Shown here one piece after another: positions 1 to 9,264 of a stretch of DNA of 64,000 nucleotides. The DNA lies in assembly GCA_014584695.1 (NCBI GenBank), contig JACTMI010000042.1, positions 96,500-160,499 on the forward strand, given 5' to 3'. The position numbers were made by a program, and so were the translations under genes. How positions within the stretch are numbered: the stretch's first letter is position 1; each line of letters starts with the position of its first letter. Origin of the DNA: Acidobacteriota bacterium. Its GTDB lineage: Bacteria > Acidobacteriota > Thermoanaerobaculia > Multivoradales > JAGPDF01. The notes beneath the pieces are model-generated. The model was not told the DNA's origin. It saw only the letters and a program-made list of their open reading frames with translations, and ran no database searches.

Positions 1-589
1 CGAGCGCCCGGTCGAGGCCGAAGAGACGGAGCCGGTTCAGCAGCACCGCCACGTGGCCGCCGGCGATGGCGATCGCCTCGACGCCGTCGAGCACCTGGGC
101 GACCTGCCGGCGCGAGCGCGCAAGCGCCGGGCGCTCGCCCGGCCGCCAGCGGCGCTCGAACTCGGCGTGGACGGAGGCGACGCGTTCCAAGTGCTCACGA
201 TCGAGCGCGCGGATGGCCGCCAGCGCCGAATCTCGAGCCGCGTCGAGAGCCTCCAGATTCCCCGTCCGCTGGGCGAGCTCCCGCAGCGCCGCCTGGGCGT
301 GGGCCAGCCGGACACGGTAGGTCTCCTGCAGGGCGCGCAGCAGCTCCTGGCGCTCCCGATAGCCGCTCGCCAGCTCGGCATCGCGCTCGAACAACTCCTC
401 GCCGCGGGCGTAGAGCCGCAGGTTCACGGTCCGCTCTCCCAGATGCTCGTGGAGGTCGAGATCCTCCGTCTCGCGCTCTTGCCAGCCGGCGGTGACGGAG
501 GCGAGCTTGCCGCCCACGCCGAGGCGGTCGACCACTTCGCCGAGCGTCGGCGTGAAGCGCTGGGGACCGAGCAGAACGACGCGAGGCAC
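1..589 (-). CDS. Peptidase S51 / type-1 glutamine amidotransferase-like protein, 3' part cut by window edge
   Basis: A GTG-started frame reads continuously from 589 to the left edge (about 196 codons), so the C-terminus is missing. The protein begins VPRVVLLGPQRFTPTLGEVV and is rich in helix-forming Glu, Arg and Leu in its middle. Near the window edge it shows AIAGGHVAVLLNRLRLFGLD, which matches the GGN...LL..L...GLD signature of peptidase S51 and class-I amidotransferase-like folds. The catalytic Ser or Cys region would lie beyond the edge, so activity cannot be judged. The competing frames here are poorly protein-like. Function unknown; the fold assignment is inference from that one motif. 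Confidence 0.6.
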   Translation of the reverse strand, partial: MPRVVLLGPQRFTPTLGEVVDRLGVGGKLASVTAGWQERETEDLDLHEHLGERTVNLRLYARGEELFERDAELASGYRERQELLRALQETYRVRLAHAQAALRELAQRTGNLEALDAARDSALAAIRALDREHLERVASVHAEFERRWRPGERPALARSRRQVAQVLDGVEAIAIAGGHVAVLLNRLRLFGLDRAL

Positions 590-714
590 GGCGGAGCATC
601 CTATCGCTTCGCCGCGTCCGCGACGGCGGCCACCGCCGGCTCCCCCGGCGGTAGAATGGCGCGGCGGGAGTGGGCGGGTCGCGGTCGGCCGGCCAGCGAG
701 CGAGGGGAGGCGCC

Positions 715-1935
715 ATGCACGTACTGTTCGTCGAGCCGAAGTTCCCCTTCAACCAGCGGCAGTTCGTCCGCGCGCTGCACGCGGTCGGGGCGCGCGTCAC
801 CGGCATCGGCGAGGCGCCGATCGAAGCGCTCGACGGCGAGCTCAAGAGCTGGCTGCGCGGCTACGAGCAGGTGCGCACCGTGGTCGACGAGGGGGCGCTG
901 TTCGAGGCGGTGCGGAGGGTGCAGCACCGGGAGTGGGTGGATCGGCTGGAGGCGACGGTCGAGGCGCACATTCTCCCCGCCGCGAAAGTGCGCGAGGCCG
1001 CCGCCATCCCGGGCACTTCGGTGCGGACCGCGTTCCTGTGCCGGGACAAGCCGGCGATGAAGGACGCCCTGCGCGAGGCGGGCGTTCCCTGCGCCCAGTC
1101 CCGGGCCGTCGCTTCCGGCCAGGAGCTGCGGATGTTCGCCGCCGAAGTGGGTTTTCCGATCATCCTCAAGCCGCGCGCCGCGGCCGGCGCGGCGGGCACG
1201 CAGCGAGTCGACAACGACCGCGAGCTCGAGAGCGCGATCGTCGCCCAGGGCCTCGACCAGGGGCTCTCGGTGGCGGCCGAGGAGTTCATCGAGGGGCACG
1301 AGGGGTTCTACGACACGGTCGCGATCGGCGGCCGCGTCGTCCACGAATTCGTCTCCCACTACTACCCCAACGTGCTGGAAGCGATGCGGACGCGCTGGAT
1401 CTCGCCCCAGATCGTGACCACGAATCGCGTCGACGCGCCCGGCTACAGCGAAGTCCGCCACCTCGGGCAGCGCGTCATCCAGGCGCTCGACATCGGCACC
1501 TCGGCCACCCACATGGAGTGGTTCTTCGGCCCCAAGGGGCTGAAATTCTCCGAGATCGGCTGCCGGCCGCCGGGCGTGGGGGTCTGGGACCTCTACGCCG
1601 CCGCCAACGACTTCGACCTCTACCGCGAATGGGCGATGGCGATCGTCCACGGCCACCCGGGCCAGGCGCCGTCCCGCCGCTATTCCGCCGGCATGATCAA
1701 CCTCCGCCCGAGCCGGGACGGCCGGGTCGCCGGCTACGAGGGCATCGACCAGATCGAGCGCATGTTCGGCGAGTGGATCATCGACAGCCACCTGCCGCCG
1801 CCCGGCTCCCCCACCGCCGGTGTCGAGGGGGGGTACATGGTCAACGCCTGGATCCGGATGAAGCACCCGGACTACGACCAGCTGCGCCGGATGCTCGATA
1901 CCGTCGGCCGCACGGTCAAGGTGCTGGCGGCCTAG
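715..1935 (+). CDS. ATP-grasp domain protein (carboxylate-amine ligase type)
   Basis: 406 residues. The start is fixed by the ribosome site GAGGGGAGG at 701-709, just before ATG 715. Residues 1-100 form a pre-ATP-grasp Rossmann-like region (MHVLFVEPKFPFNQRQFVRA). The ATP-binding strand IILKPRAAAGAAGTQRV lies near residue 150 and the metal-binding segment KFSEIGCRPPG near 278, as in ligases that join a carboxylate to an amine through an acyl phosphate. The substrate cannot be told from sequence. Its 3' end overlaps the convergent TetR gene by 20 nt. A TAGAAT box at 652-657 could be the -10, but no clear -35 is seen. Confidence 0.85.
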   Translation: MHVLFVEPKFPFNQRQFVRALHAVGARVTGIGEAPIEALDGELKSWLRGYEQVRTVVDEGALFEAVRRVQHREWVDRLEATVEAHILPAAKVREAAAIPGTSVRTAFLCRDKPAMKDALREAGVPCAQSRAVASGQELRMFAAEVGFPIILKPRAAAGAAGTQRVDNDRELESAIVAQGLDQGLSVAAEEFIEGHEGFYDTVAIGGRVVHEFVSHYYPNVLEAMRTRWISPQIVTTNRVDAPGYSEVRHLGQRVIQALDIGTSATHMEWFFGPKGLKFSEIGCRPPGVGVWDLYAAANDFDLYREWAMAIVHGHPGQAPSRRYSAGMINLRPSRDGRVAGYEGIDQIERMFGEWIIDSHLPPPGSPTAGVEGGYMVNAWIRMKHPDYDQLRRMLDTVGRTVKVLAA

Positions 1936-2617
1936 ACCCGGATTCTCCGCGGCCGAGCTCGGCCCGCACCCACGCCTCCAGGCCGCGCGCGACCTCGTCG
2001 GTGAAGTTCCGCCCGGCCGCCGGCGAACGGGCCGGCTCGGCCCGCTCGGGCTCTCCGCTCGGCGCCCCGGCGAGCAGGTCCGCGCAGCCCGCCGCGAGCG
2101 CCTGCGCGGCGAGCAGCAGGCGGAGGCCGCCGCCGGGCGCGAGCGGTGCGACCGCCGTTTCCAGCCGCGCGCCGAGCTCTTCGAGCTGTTCCTGCCGGCG
2201 GCGTTCGAAGCGCTCCGTGCTCTCTCGATCGAGCCCCGCCGTCAATACCGGGTGGCGCAACGCCAGCAGCGCCACGAGGCGGGGCCGTTGCGCCAACGTT
2301 TCGGCAAGCGCCAGTGCCAGCGCACTCGCGTCCCGATCCGAAGCGGCCCGCCCCGCGCTTCGGAGCAAACCGTTCGAGCGCTCCTCGAGCGCTCGAATCC
2401 ACTCCTCCTGGTCGTCGAGCAGCAGCTCCGAGAAGAGGGCCTCCTTGGAGCGGAAATAGAGGTAGGTCGTGCCCTTGGCGAGGCCGGCGGCGGCGGCAAC
2501 GCCGGACATCGTCGTCGCCGCGTAGCCGGAGCTGTCGAGGCAGCTCGCGGCGGCGGCCAGGAGCTGGCGGCGACGGCCGAGCCGGGCGCGGGCGTCACGG
2601 GCACGCTGGGCGGGCAT
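1916..2617 (-). CDS. TetR/AcrR family transcriptional regulator
   Basis: 233 residues. The N-terminal helix-turn-helix is typical of TetR: TMSGVAAAAGLAKGTTYLYF at about residues 36-55, followed by RSKEALFSELL. The C-terminal two thirds are helical and Ala/Leu-rich, as in TetR ligand-binding domains, and are not diagnostic of a ligand. It is transcribed away from the RIC/ScdA gene; the 135-bp gap between them may hold the operator for both, which is inference. The tail, rich in Pro, Gly and Ser, runs into the convergent ATP-grasp gene. Confidence 0.9.
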   Translation of the reverse strand: MPAQRARDARARLGRRRQLLAAAASCLDSSGYAATTMSGVAAAAGLAKGTTYLYFRSKEALFSELLLDDQEEWIRALEERSNGLLRSAGRAASDRDASALALALAETLAQRPRLVALLALRHPVLTAGLDRESTERFERRRQEQLEELGARLETAVAPLAPGGGLRLLLAAQALAAGCADLLAGAPSGEPERAEPARSPAAGRNFTDEVARGLEAWVRAELGRGESGSRPPAP

Positions 2618-2752
2618 CGAAGCGCGAGTCTAGCCTCGGCCGGGGCGTGCCGGATCTCCTCCTTGCGCCACGGCAACGATCCCGGCGGCGATTCCTTCTA
2701 CTTTTCTGCCGTCGCTGCGGAAGCTCCGGAGCGATCTCGACAGGAGGCTCTC

Positions 2753-3487
2753 TTGAAGATCGACCCCACCCTGCATGTCGCCGATCTGGTGACCCGCTAT
2801 CCCGCGACGCTGCGCGTTTTCCAGCGCCACGGCATCGAGTTCTGCTGCGGCGGCCGCAAGCCGCTGGAGCTCGTCTGCACGGCCCACGGCCTCGAGCTCG
2901 ACGAGCTGCTGGCCGAGCTCGAGGCTTCACTCGCCGAACCGGCGCCGGAGCTCGACTGGCGCGCCCGGCCGCTCTCGGAGCTGGTCGATCACATCGTCGA
3001 GCGCTATCACCGCCCCCTGCCCGAGGAGCTCGAGCGGATCCGCCGGATGGCGGATCGGGTCCTCGAGCGCCATGGCGCCAGCGACCCGGAGCGGCTCCAT
3101 CGGCTGGCCGAGGTCGTGCGCGAGCTTTCGGCCGAGCTGGAGAGGCACCTGTTCCAGGAGGAGCGAGCGCTCTTCCCCGCCATCAAGGCGCTCGAAGCCG
3201 AGAGCCTGGGCAGCGAGGCGGTGCCCGCGCGACCTCTGGCACTGGAGACCTTCGAGCAGGAGCACGACGAGGCCGGGCGAGCGCTGGCCGAGATTCGCGC
3301 GCTGACCGCGAACTTCCGCCCCCCCGCCGACGCCTGCAACACCTACCGCGGCCTCTACGACGCGCTCGCGCGGCTCGAGCAGGAGATGCATCTCCACGTC
3401 CATCTCGAGAATCACGTCCTGTTTCCGAGGGCCGCGCAGATCGGCACGGAGCGGTCACCGGCGGGCGCCGCTCCTCCGAGGGCCTGA
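2753..3487 (+). CDS. ric: Iron-sulfur cluster repair di-iron protein (RIC/ScdA/YtfE family)
   Basis: 244 residues. The start is a TTG at 2753 with AGGAGG at 2742-2747, giving MKIDPTLHVADLVTRYPATL. The N-terminal ScdA-type domain has the Cys pair in GIEFCCGGRKPLE (about residues 28-40). The rest is a hemerythrin-like four-helix bundle with histidines placed as di-iron ligands: ELVDHIVERYH (about 79), ELERHLFQEE (about 127), FEQEHDEAG (about 167) and HVHLENHVLFPRA near the end. The family repairs Fe-S clusters damaged by nitric oxide or oxygen in the cytoplasm. It stands alone, divergent from the TetR regulator, which may control it. Confidence 0.93.
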   Translation: MKIDPTLHVADLVTRYPATLRVFQRHGIEFCCGGRKPLELVCTAHGLELDELLAELEASLAEPAPELDWRARPLSELVDHIVERYHRPLPEELERIRRMADRVLERHGASDPERLHRLAEVVRELSAELERHLFQEERALFPAIKALEAESLGSEAVPARPLALETFEQEHDEAGRALAEIRALTANFRPPADACNTYRGLYDALARLEQEMHLHVHLENHVLFPRAAQIGTERSPAGAAPPRA

Positions 3488-3494
3488 AGCGCGC

Positions 3495-5567
3495 TCAGCG
3501 CGCCACCAGCACGCGCACCGAGCGCGCGGCGACGCGCAACTCGGAGGTGCGCGGCGCGAGCCGCGGCCGCGCTCCCGGGGGCGGGTTCCCCGCCCCCCAC
3601 GCCACCGCGGTATCGACGGCGAGGCTCCAGCCGAGCCCATCGGGCGCCGTCGGCAGCGGGAAGGTCAGTTCGGCGGGGGTCGGATTGACCGCGATCAGCG
3701 CCGCTGCGACGCCCGTCGCGCCCGCGCCCGCCGAGGCCTGGACGGGGTTGCGGTAGAGCACGAGCGCGCCCGCGGCGGGCTCTCCGGGTGCCGCGAAGGG
3801 CGCCGAGATCGCCATCGGATCCCGCGCCAGATCCGCCAGCTCCCGCCGCAGCGCCAGCAGGCGGCGTGTCCAGCCGACGCTTTCCGGCTCCTCCGTCCCC
3901 CAGTCGAGCCAGCCGATCTCGTTGTCCTGGCACCAGGCGTTGTTGTTGCCGCGCTGCGTGCGGCCCCGTTCGTCGCCAGCCAGCAGGAGAACGTTGCCGG
4001 CGCCCGACAACCCGGTGAGCGCGAGCAGATTCCTCACCTGCCGCGGGCGCAGCGCCGCCACTGCGGCATCCTCGGTGGGACCCTCGACGCCGCAATTCCA
4101 GCTCAGGTCGGCTCCCGCGCCGTCGCGGTTGCCCTCGCCGTTGGCCTGATTGTGCTTGCGGTCGTAGGCCACCAGGTCGGCAACCGGGAAGCCGTCGTGG
4201 CAGGCGACGAAATCGACCGCGTGCAGGCGCGATCGGCTCCCGGAGAAGCGATCCGGACTGCCGGCGAGACGCAGGGCGACGAGCTCGCTCGACAGCCGGT
4301 CGCCGCGCACCAGACGCCGCATGTCGTCGCGGAACGGACCGTTCCATTCCCGCCAGGGCGCGGGGAACCCGCCGCGCGGCGTGAAGCCGACGACGTCCCA
4401 CGGCTCCGCGATCAGGAGCCGGCCGTCGAGCTCCGGCAGGGCCGCGATCTCGTCGAGGAGCGGCGGCCGCTCCACCACTTCGCCCCGACCATCCCGGTAG
4501 AGGAAAGCCGCGAGGTCGAAGCGGAAGCCGTCGACGTAGTAGCTCTCGACCCAGTGCCGGAGCGAGTCGAGGATGAGCCGGCGGGCCACCGGGTGCTGGG
4601 CGTCGACGGTGTTGCCGCAGCCGGTGAAGTCGAGCGGACGCCCCGTCTCTGGATCTCTCAGGTAGTAGCCCTCGCCGTCGAGACCCCGCCAGGAGTGGAG
4701 CGGGTCGCCCGCGCCGCCCGCCCCTTCCGCGGTGTGGTTGTAGACGACGTCGACAACGACCTCGAGCCCCGCCCGGTGCAGCTCGTCGACCAGCTGCCGC
4801 AGCTCACCGACCGCCGCTCCGGGAGTCGGGTCGGCGGCGTAGCCGGCCTTGGGCGCGAAGAAAGAGATCGGGCTGTAGCCCCAGAAGTTGAGCAATCGCT
4901 CCCCGGTCTCGGGGCTCCGCCGCGGGTTCTCGGTCTCGTCGAACTCGAACACCGGCAGGAGCTCGACCGTAGTCACGCCGAGGGAAACCAAGTAGGGGAT
5001 CTTCTCCACCAGGCCGGCATAGGTTCCGGGCCGGGCGACGCCGGAAGAGGGGTGCCGCGTGAAGCCGCGCACGTGCAGCTCGTAGATCACCCGCGCCCGC
5101 TCGTCGACCCGTGGCTGCGGGGGTCGCGCCGCAGTGAGACCGGGCGCCGCTCGGCCTGGCCGGCCGCCCAGCTCCCGCCCGAACAGCCCTCGATGGCGAC
5201 GCCCGACGCCCGGGCCGAGGAGGTCGTCGCTCCGCCCCCAGACCTCACCGCCGGTGAGGCAGGGCGCGTAGGGATCGACCAGCGGCGGCCCGCCCCCCAC
5301 GCGCACGACGTACTCGAACCGCTCGAGCGCCGCCGGCCACTCCCCGCGCCAGATCGAGAACGGCTCGGCGACCGCGGCGTCGCGCTCGAGCGGCACGCGC
5401 GCGGCCACGCGGTCGCCGCCGCCCACCTCGAAGATCTCGACCTCGACGCGCGGCTCGATCCCTCGACCCGGTCGGGCGTGGACCGAGAAGGCCACCCGCT
5501 CGCGCGGCCCCGAGACCCACCTCGGACCCAGCGCAGCAAGACCCTCCGACGGAGAAGGCGAGGTCAT
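3495..5567 (-). CDS. glgX: Glycogen debranching enzyme GlgX (isoamylase-type, GH13)
   Basis: 690 residues from ATG 5567 (an ATG at 5576 is in frame, and the frame stays open to 5765). The length fits GlgX, which cleaves alpha-1,6 branches of limit-dextrin side chains. The N-terminal region holds the CBM48 domain. GH13 motifs follow in order: VVVDVVYNHTAEG near residue 280, the nucleophile segment DGFRFDLAAFLYRDG near 344, the acid/base LIAEPWDVVG near 381, and VACHDGF near 452. RGNNNAWCQDNEIGWLDW is also typical of the family. It has its own upstream gap and no glycogen genes beside it in the window. Convergent with ric, 7 nt apart. Confidence 0.93.
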   Translation of the reverse strand: MTSPSPSEGLAALGPRWVSGPRERVAFSVHARPGRGIEPRVEVEIFEVGGGDRVAARVPLERDAAVAEPFSIWRGEWPAALERFEYVVRVGGGPPLVDPYAPCLTGGEVWGRSDDLLGPGVGRRHRGLFGRELGGRPGRAAPGLTAARPPQPRVDERARVIYELHVRGFTRHPSSGVARPGTYAGLVEKIPYLVSLGVTTVELLPVFEFDETENPRRSPETGERLLNFWGYSPISFFAPKAGYAADPTPGAAVGELRQLVDELHRAGLEVVVDVVYNHTAEGAGGAGDPLHSWRGLDGEGYYLRDPETGRPLDFTGCGNTVDAQHPVARRLILDSLRHWVESYYVDGFRFDLAAFLYRDGRGEVVERPPLLDEIAALPELDGRLLIAEPWDVVGFTPRGGFPAPWREWNGPFRDDMRRLVRGDRLSSELVALRLAGSPDRFSGSRSRLHAVDFVACHDGFPVADLVAYDRKHNQANGEGNRDGAGADLSWNCGVEGPTEDAAVAALRPRQVRNLLALTGLSGAGNVLLLAGDERGRTQRGNNNAWCQDNEIGWLDWGTEEPESVGWTRRLLALRRELADLARDPMAISAPFAAPGEPAAGALVLYRNPVQASAGAGATGVAAALIAVNPTPAELTFPLPTAPDGLGWSLAVDTAVAWGAGNPPPGARPRLAPRTSELRVAARSVRVLVAR

Positions 5568-5951
5568 GCCGGACATCGCCTCGAAAGCGAGAAACCCACC
5601 GGGAAGGAGAACCTCGGTCGCTGCCACCGTGACCGCGACCTCGACGCGAGCCGAGATCGCCGCGGAGAAGCTCCGCGCGGGAGACGGCCGGGCGGGGCCC
5701 GATGGCATGCAACGCGCGTGATCGGAGGCGCTCCACCGGGTCTCTCGGAATCCCGGCTCTCGCAACCAGCTCCCCCCTCACCAACCCCTTCAAAAGAAAG
5801 TCTTTTCAGCGCAGCGGACGCCACGCCGGCGACGCCCTCGCCACCAGCGTCACCAGCCAAGCCGGGAAACGGAGTCTTCTCCGGGCGTCCCGAGCACACT
5901 CCAGGCCGCAACCGCTCCGGGGCTGCGCGGCGGCCCGGACCCATCCGCGGC
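5568..5951. other. Gap between korB and glgX
   Basis: 384 bases with no convincing gene. Frames here are Arg/Pro/Ser-rich and have no recognisable domain. An AT-rich hairpin (AAAAGA-AAG-TCTTTT, near 5796-5810) lies downstream of korB on the minus strand and may help end that transcript. The glgX promoter should also lie here, but no clear -35/-10 pair was found. Confidence 0.4.
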
Positions 5952-6983
5952 TCAGGCGATGGATCCGTCCGGGCGGACGGTCCAGAGGTCGCCCGAGTGG
6001 AGCAGCTTGTCCAAACTGCCCACCCCTTTGCGGCCGATCTCCTGCTCGGTCTGAGCGGCGACTCCCGACTCGAAGGTGGGCATCTCCACCCGTCGCAGCA
6101 CGCCGATCGGCACCGGGAACCTGGGCGGCTCCATCTGCGCCACCATGAAGGCGATGGCCGGATTCGACCGGGTCTCGTCCCAGACCAGACAGTCGTCGGG
6201 GCCGAAGCCGTCGGCGAATCGCACCACTTCGAGCTCCGTGCCGTTCAGCCGGACGCCGCGGTCCTTGGCCTTGCCGAAGACCAGCGGCCGGCCGTGCTGG
6301 AGGTAGACCAGCGCGTCGTCGCGGACCTCCTTCTCGGTCAAGTGCGCGAACGCCTTGTCGTTGAAGATGTTGCAGTTCTGGTAGATCTCCACGAAGGCGG
6401 TGCCGTGGTGGGCGGCGGCCGCCTTGAGCGTCTCCTTCAAGTGGGCCTGGAAGACGTCGATCGATCGGGCCACGAACGTGGCGCCAGTGCCGATCGCGAC
6501 CGAGAGAGCGTTGAACGGATAGTCGATCGAGCCGTAAGGAGTCGACTTGGTCCGCTTCCCGACCTCGGAAGTCGGCGAGTACTGGCCCTTGGTCAGACCG
6601 TAGATCCGGTTGTTGAAGAGCAGGATCTTGACGCCGACGTTGCGGCGCAGCGTATGGATGAGGTGATTGCCGCCGATCGACAGCGCGTCGCCGTCGCCGG
6701 TCGCGATCCAGACCTCGAGCTCCGGCCGCGCCAGCTTCAACCCGGTGGCCACCGCCGGGGCGCGGCCGTGGATGGTGTGGAAGCCGTAGGTGTTCATGTA
6801 GTAAGGAAAGCGCGACGAGCAACCGATGCCCGAGACGATGACGAACTTCTCGCGCGGAATGCCGAGCTCCGGGAACACCGCCTGCACCGCCGAGAGGATC
6901 GCGTAGTCACCGCAGCCGGGGCACCAGCGAACCTCTTGATCGGTCTGGAAGTCCTTCTTGGTCAATGTCGCCGGCGCGCTCAT
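5952..6983 (-). CDS. korB: 2-oxoacid:ferredoxin oxidoreductase beta subunit (KorB-like)
   Basis: 343 residues. The beta subunit binds thiamine diphosphate and an Fe-S cluster. Visible are EVRWCPGCGDYAILSAVQ at about residue 17-34, the cluster and TPP entry motif SGIGCSSRFPYYMNTYG near 50, and the TPP-binding ATGDGDALSIGGNH near 93-106 followed by NNRIYGLTKGQYSPTS. Together with the alpha/gamma subunit upstream it oxidatively decarboxylates a 2-oxoacid, most likely 2-oxoglutarate, reducing ferredoxin. Its ATG overlaps the stop of the partner gene by 4 nt (6980-6983), so the two are translationally coupled. Confidence 0.95.
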   Translation of the reverse strand: MSAPATLTKKDFQTDQEVRWCPGCGDYAILSAVQAVFPELGIPREKFVIVSGIGCSSRFPYYMNTYGFHTIHGRAPAVATGLKLARPELEVWIATGDGDALSIGGNHLIHTLRRNVGVKILLFNNRIYGLTKGQYSPTSEVGKRTKSTPYGSIDYPFNALSVAIGTGATFVARSIDVFQAHLKETLKAAAAHHGTAFVEIYQNCNIFNDKAFAHLTEKEVRDDALVYLQHGRPLVFGKAKDRGVRLNGTELEVVRFADGFGPDDCLVWDETRSNPAIAFMVAQMEPPRFPVPIGVLRRVEMPTFESGVAAQTEQEIGRKGVGSLDKLLHSGDLWTVRPDGSIA

Positions 6984-8863
6984 CGGGATCCCCCCCCGAG
7001 GAGCTCGCGGATCTTCGCCAGGACCTCGTTGCGGAAGAACGGCTTGCCCTGCACTTTCGGAAACGAGACGACCCGCTTCGGATACCGCGCCTGGACGAGC
7101 AGCGCGAGCTGACCCAGGTTGAGCTCCGGGATCAGCACCTGGTCGAACCGGTCGAGCACCGCGCCCAGATTCGCCGGGAACGGATTCAGATGATGAAGGT
7201 GCGCGCGCGAGACCGGCAGCCCTTCGCGGCGAGCCAGGTTGACGGCGCCGGTGATCGCGCCCGCGGTCGAGCCCCAGCCGAGCACCAGCAGAGGCCCGCC
7301 TTCGGGCTCGCCGTGCACTTCGAGTGGCGGCAGCTCGCGCGCTACGCGCGCCACCTTCTCCGCGCGGGTGTGCACCATGCGCTCGTGGTTGGCGGCGTCG
7401 TAGGAAACGTTGCCGCTGCCGTCCTGCTTCTCGAGGCCGCCGATCCGGTGCTCGAGGCCCGGCGTGCCGGGGATCGCCCACGGCCGGGCGAGCGACTCCG
7501 GGTCGCGCCGGAACGGCGCGAAGCCCTCCGGGTCGGACCAGAACTCGACCGGCAGGTCGGCGAGAGCGCCGAGATCCGGCAACCGCCAGGGCTCCGAGCC
7601 GTTGGCGAGGTAGCCGTCCGAGAGCAGGACCACCGGGGTCATGTGGCGGACCGCGATCCGGCAGGCCTCGTAGGCGCGCTCGAAGCAGTCGGCCGGCGAA
7701 GAGGCGGCGATCACCGGCATCGGCGCCTCGCTGTTGCGGCCGAAGATCGCCTGCAGCAGGTCGGCCTGCTCGGTCTTGGTCGGCAGCCCCGTGGACGGGC
7801 CGCCGCGCTGGATGTCGACCACCACCAACGGCAGCTCGGTCATCACCGCCAGCCCCATCGCCTCGCCCTTGAGCGCCATGCCCGGTCCCGAGGTCGAAGT
7901 GATCGCGAGCGCGCCGCCGAAGGCGGCGCCGATCGCCGCGCAGATCGCCGCGATCTCGTCCTCGGCCTGGAAGGTGGTGACGCCGAAGTGCCGGAACTGA
8001 GCGAGCTCGTGGAGCAGGTCGGAGGCCGGCGTGATCGGGTAGGCGCCCTGGAAGAGCGGCAGCCCGGACTTGCGGGAAGCGGCGATGAAACCGAGCGCCA
8101 GCGCGGCGTTGCCGGTGATGTTGCGGTAGACCCCGGGCGCGAGCCGCGCTGGCTCCACCTCGTAGCGGGTGTGGAAGGCCTCGGTGATGTCGCAGTAGTT
8201 CCAGCCCGCGCGCATCACCACGGCGTTGGCATCGGCCAGCTGCGGCCTGGCACCGAACTTCTTGTCGAGATAGCGCAGCGTCGGCTCGAGCGGCCGCGAG
8301 AAGAGCCAGTAGGCCATGCCGAGGGCGAAGAAGTTCTTGCACCGTTCGATCGACTTGGCGTCGAGCTCGCTCCCCTCGAGCGCCCGCCGCGTGAGGGTCG
8401 CGAGCGGCACCTGGAAGACCCGGTAGGACTCCAGGCTCCGGTCCTCGAGCGGATTGGCGGCGTAACCCGCCTTTTTGAGATTGCGCTCCTCGAACTCGTC
8501 GGTGTTGACGATCAGGATGCCGTTCGGCTTGAGGTCCTGCAGGTTGACCGCGAGCGCCGCCGGGTTCATCGCCACCAGCACGTCGGGTTGATCGCCCGGC
8601 GTGTGGATGTCGTAGTCGGCGATCCGCACCTGGAAGGCCGAGACCCCCGGCAACGTCCCCGCGGGCGCGCGGATCTCGGCCGGGAAGTCGGGGAAAGTCG
8701 CGAGATCGTTGCCGTGCAGCGCCGAGGTGTTGGTGAACTGCGATCCGGTCACCTGCATGCCGTCGCCGGAGTCGCCGGCGAAGCGGATGACCACGTCGTC
8801 GAGCCGCTCGTGCTCGACCTCGCGTGATAGGCGGTTGTCGGATTCGACCGTGGGCAGAGTCAT
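6980..8863 (-). CDS. korA: 2-oxoacid:ferredoxin oxidoreductase, fused gamma-alpha subunit (KorA-like)
   Basis: 627 residues from ATG 8863; a GTG at 8875 and an ATG at 8968 are in frame alternatives. The N-terminal third is the gamma domain (VVIRFAGDSGDGMQVTGSQF near residue 22). The alpha domain follows, with GAYPITPASDLLHEL, TFQAEDEIAAICAAIGAAF and STSGPGMALKGEAMGLAV, and then DIQRGGPSTGLPTKTEQADL, a hallmark of the fused 2-oxoglutarate:ferredoxin oxidoreductase. The C-terminal transketolase-like domain includes LGWGSTAGAI and IPELNLGQL. It forms a heterodimer-type complex with the beta subunit encoded next. This fits reductive or oxidative TCA use of ferredoxin. Confidence 0.94.
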   Translation of the reverse strand: MTLPTVESDNRLSREVEHERLDDVVIRFAGDSGDGMQVTGSQFTNTSALHGNDLATFPDFPAEIRAPAGTLPGVSAFQVRIADYDIHTPGDQPDVLVAMNPAALAVNLQDLKPNGILIVNTDEFEERNLKKAGYAANPLEDRSLESYRVFQVPLATLTRRALEGSELDAKSIERCKNFFALGMAYWLFSRPLEPTLRYLDKKFGARPQLADANAVVMRAGWNYCDITEAFHTRYEVEPARLAPGVYRNITGNAALALGFIAASRKSGLPLFQGAYPITPASDLLHELAQFRHFGVTTFQAEDEIAAICAAIGAAFGGALAITSTSGPGMALKGEAMGLAVMTELPLVVVDIQRGGPSTGLPTKTEQADLLQAIFGRNSEAPMPVIAASSPADCFERAYEACRIAVRHMTPVVLLSDGYLANGSEPWRLPDLGALADLPVEFWSDPEGFAPFRRDPESLARPWAIPGTPGLEHRIGGLEKQDGSGNVSYDAANHERMVHTRAEKVARVARELPPLEVHGEPEGGPLLVLGWGSTAGAITGAVNLARREGLPVSRAHLHHLNPFPANLGAVLDRFDQVLIPELNLGQLALLVQARYPKRVVSFPKVQGKPFFRNEVLAKIRELLGGGSR

Positions 8864-9264
8864 GTCGGAGCTCACACTTGGCGTCTCGTTTCGAAGCGCG
8901 AATGCTAGCAGACGGGTGGCCGCAGGGTCACGCCGGGCCAGCTCTCCAAAGAGCTGAAAAGGCTCCATTTAAGGGGGGCCGGAGAGAACCTCGAGCGACC
9001 TCGCCCAGCGGCTGGGGGATTGGCTCGCACCACCCCGCCCGCCAGAGCCGAGGCTCGGATCGAGCGCGGGCCGAGACGCACGCCGCCGCGCGTCCGGCCG
9101 ACACGCAGTCACCGAAGGCGCGCTCCACGAGTCCGTGGGAGGCTATGGCCAGCACGCGACCCAACCGGCTCATTCCCTTCATTCCATGGGCATCTTCCTG
9201 CCCTCCCACGCCCTCGCGAACGTCGCGTGTCAGCTCGCGACGCGGCGCCGCCGCGAGGGGCGAC
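8864..9264. other. Gap upstream of korA
   Basis: About 400 bases without a supportable gene; the longest frames are Arg/Ala-rich shadows with no domain. A small perfect hairpin AGCTCT-CCAA-AGAGCT lies at about 8940-8955, followed on the plus strand by GAAAAGG. The korA promoter must lie here, but no clear box pair is seen. Confidence 0.4.

Noticed and set aside
492..2459. Long plus-strand frame of 655 codons
   Set aside because: It lies over the ATP-grasp and TetR genes, is dominated by Arg, Ala and Pro, and has no domain. A shadow of GC-rich codon bias.
4152..7112. Very long plus-strand frame of 986 codons
   Set aside because: It is antisense to glgX and korB, whose motifs are clear. Composition is typical of antisense reading.
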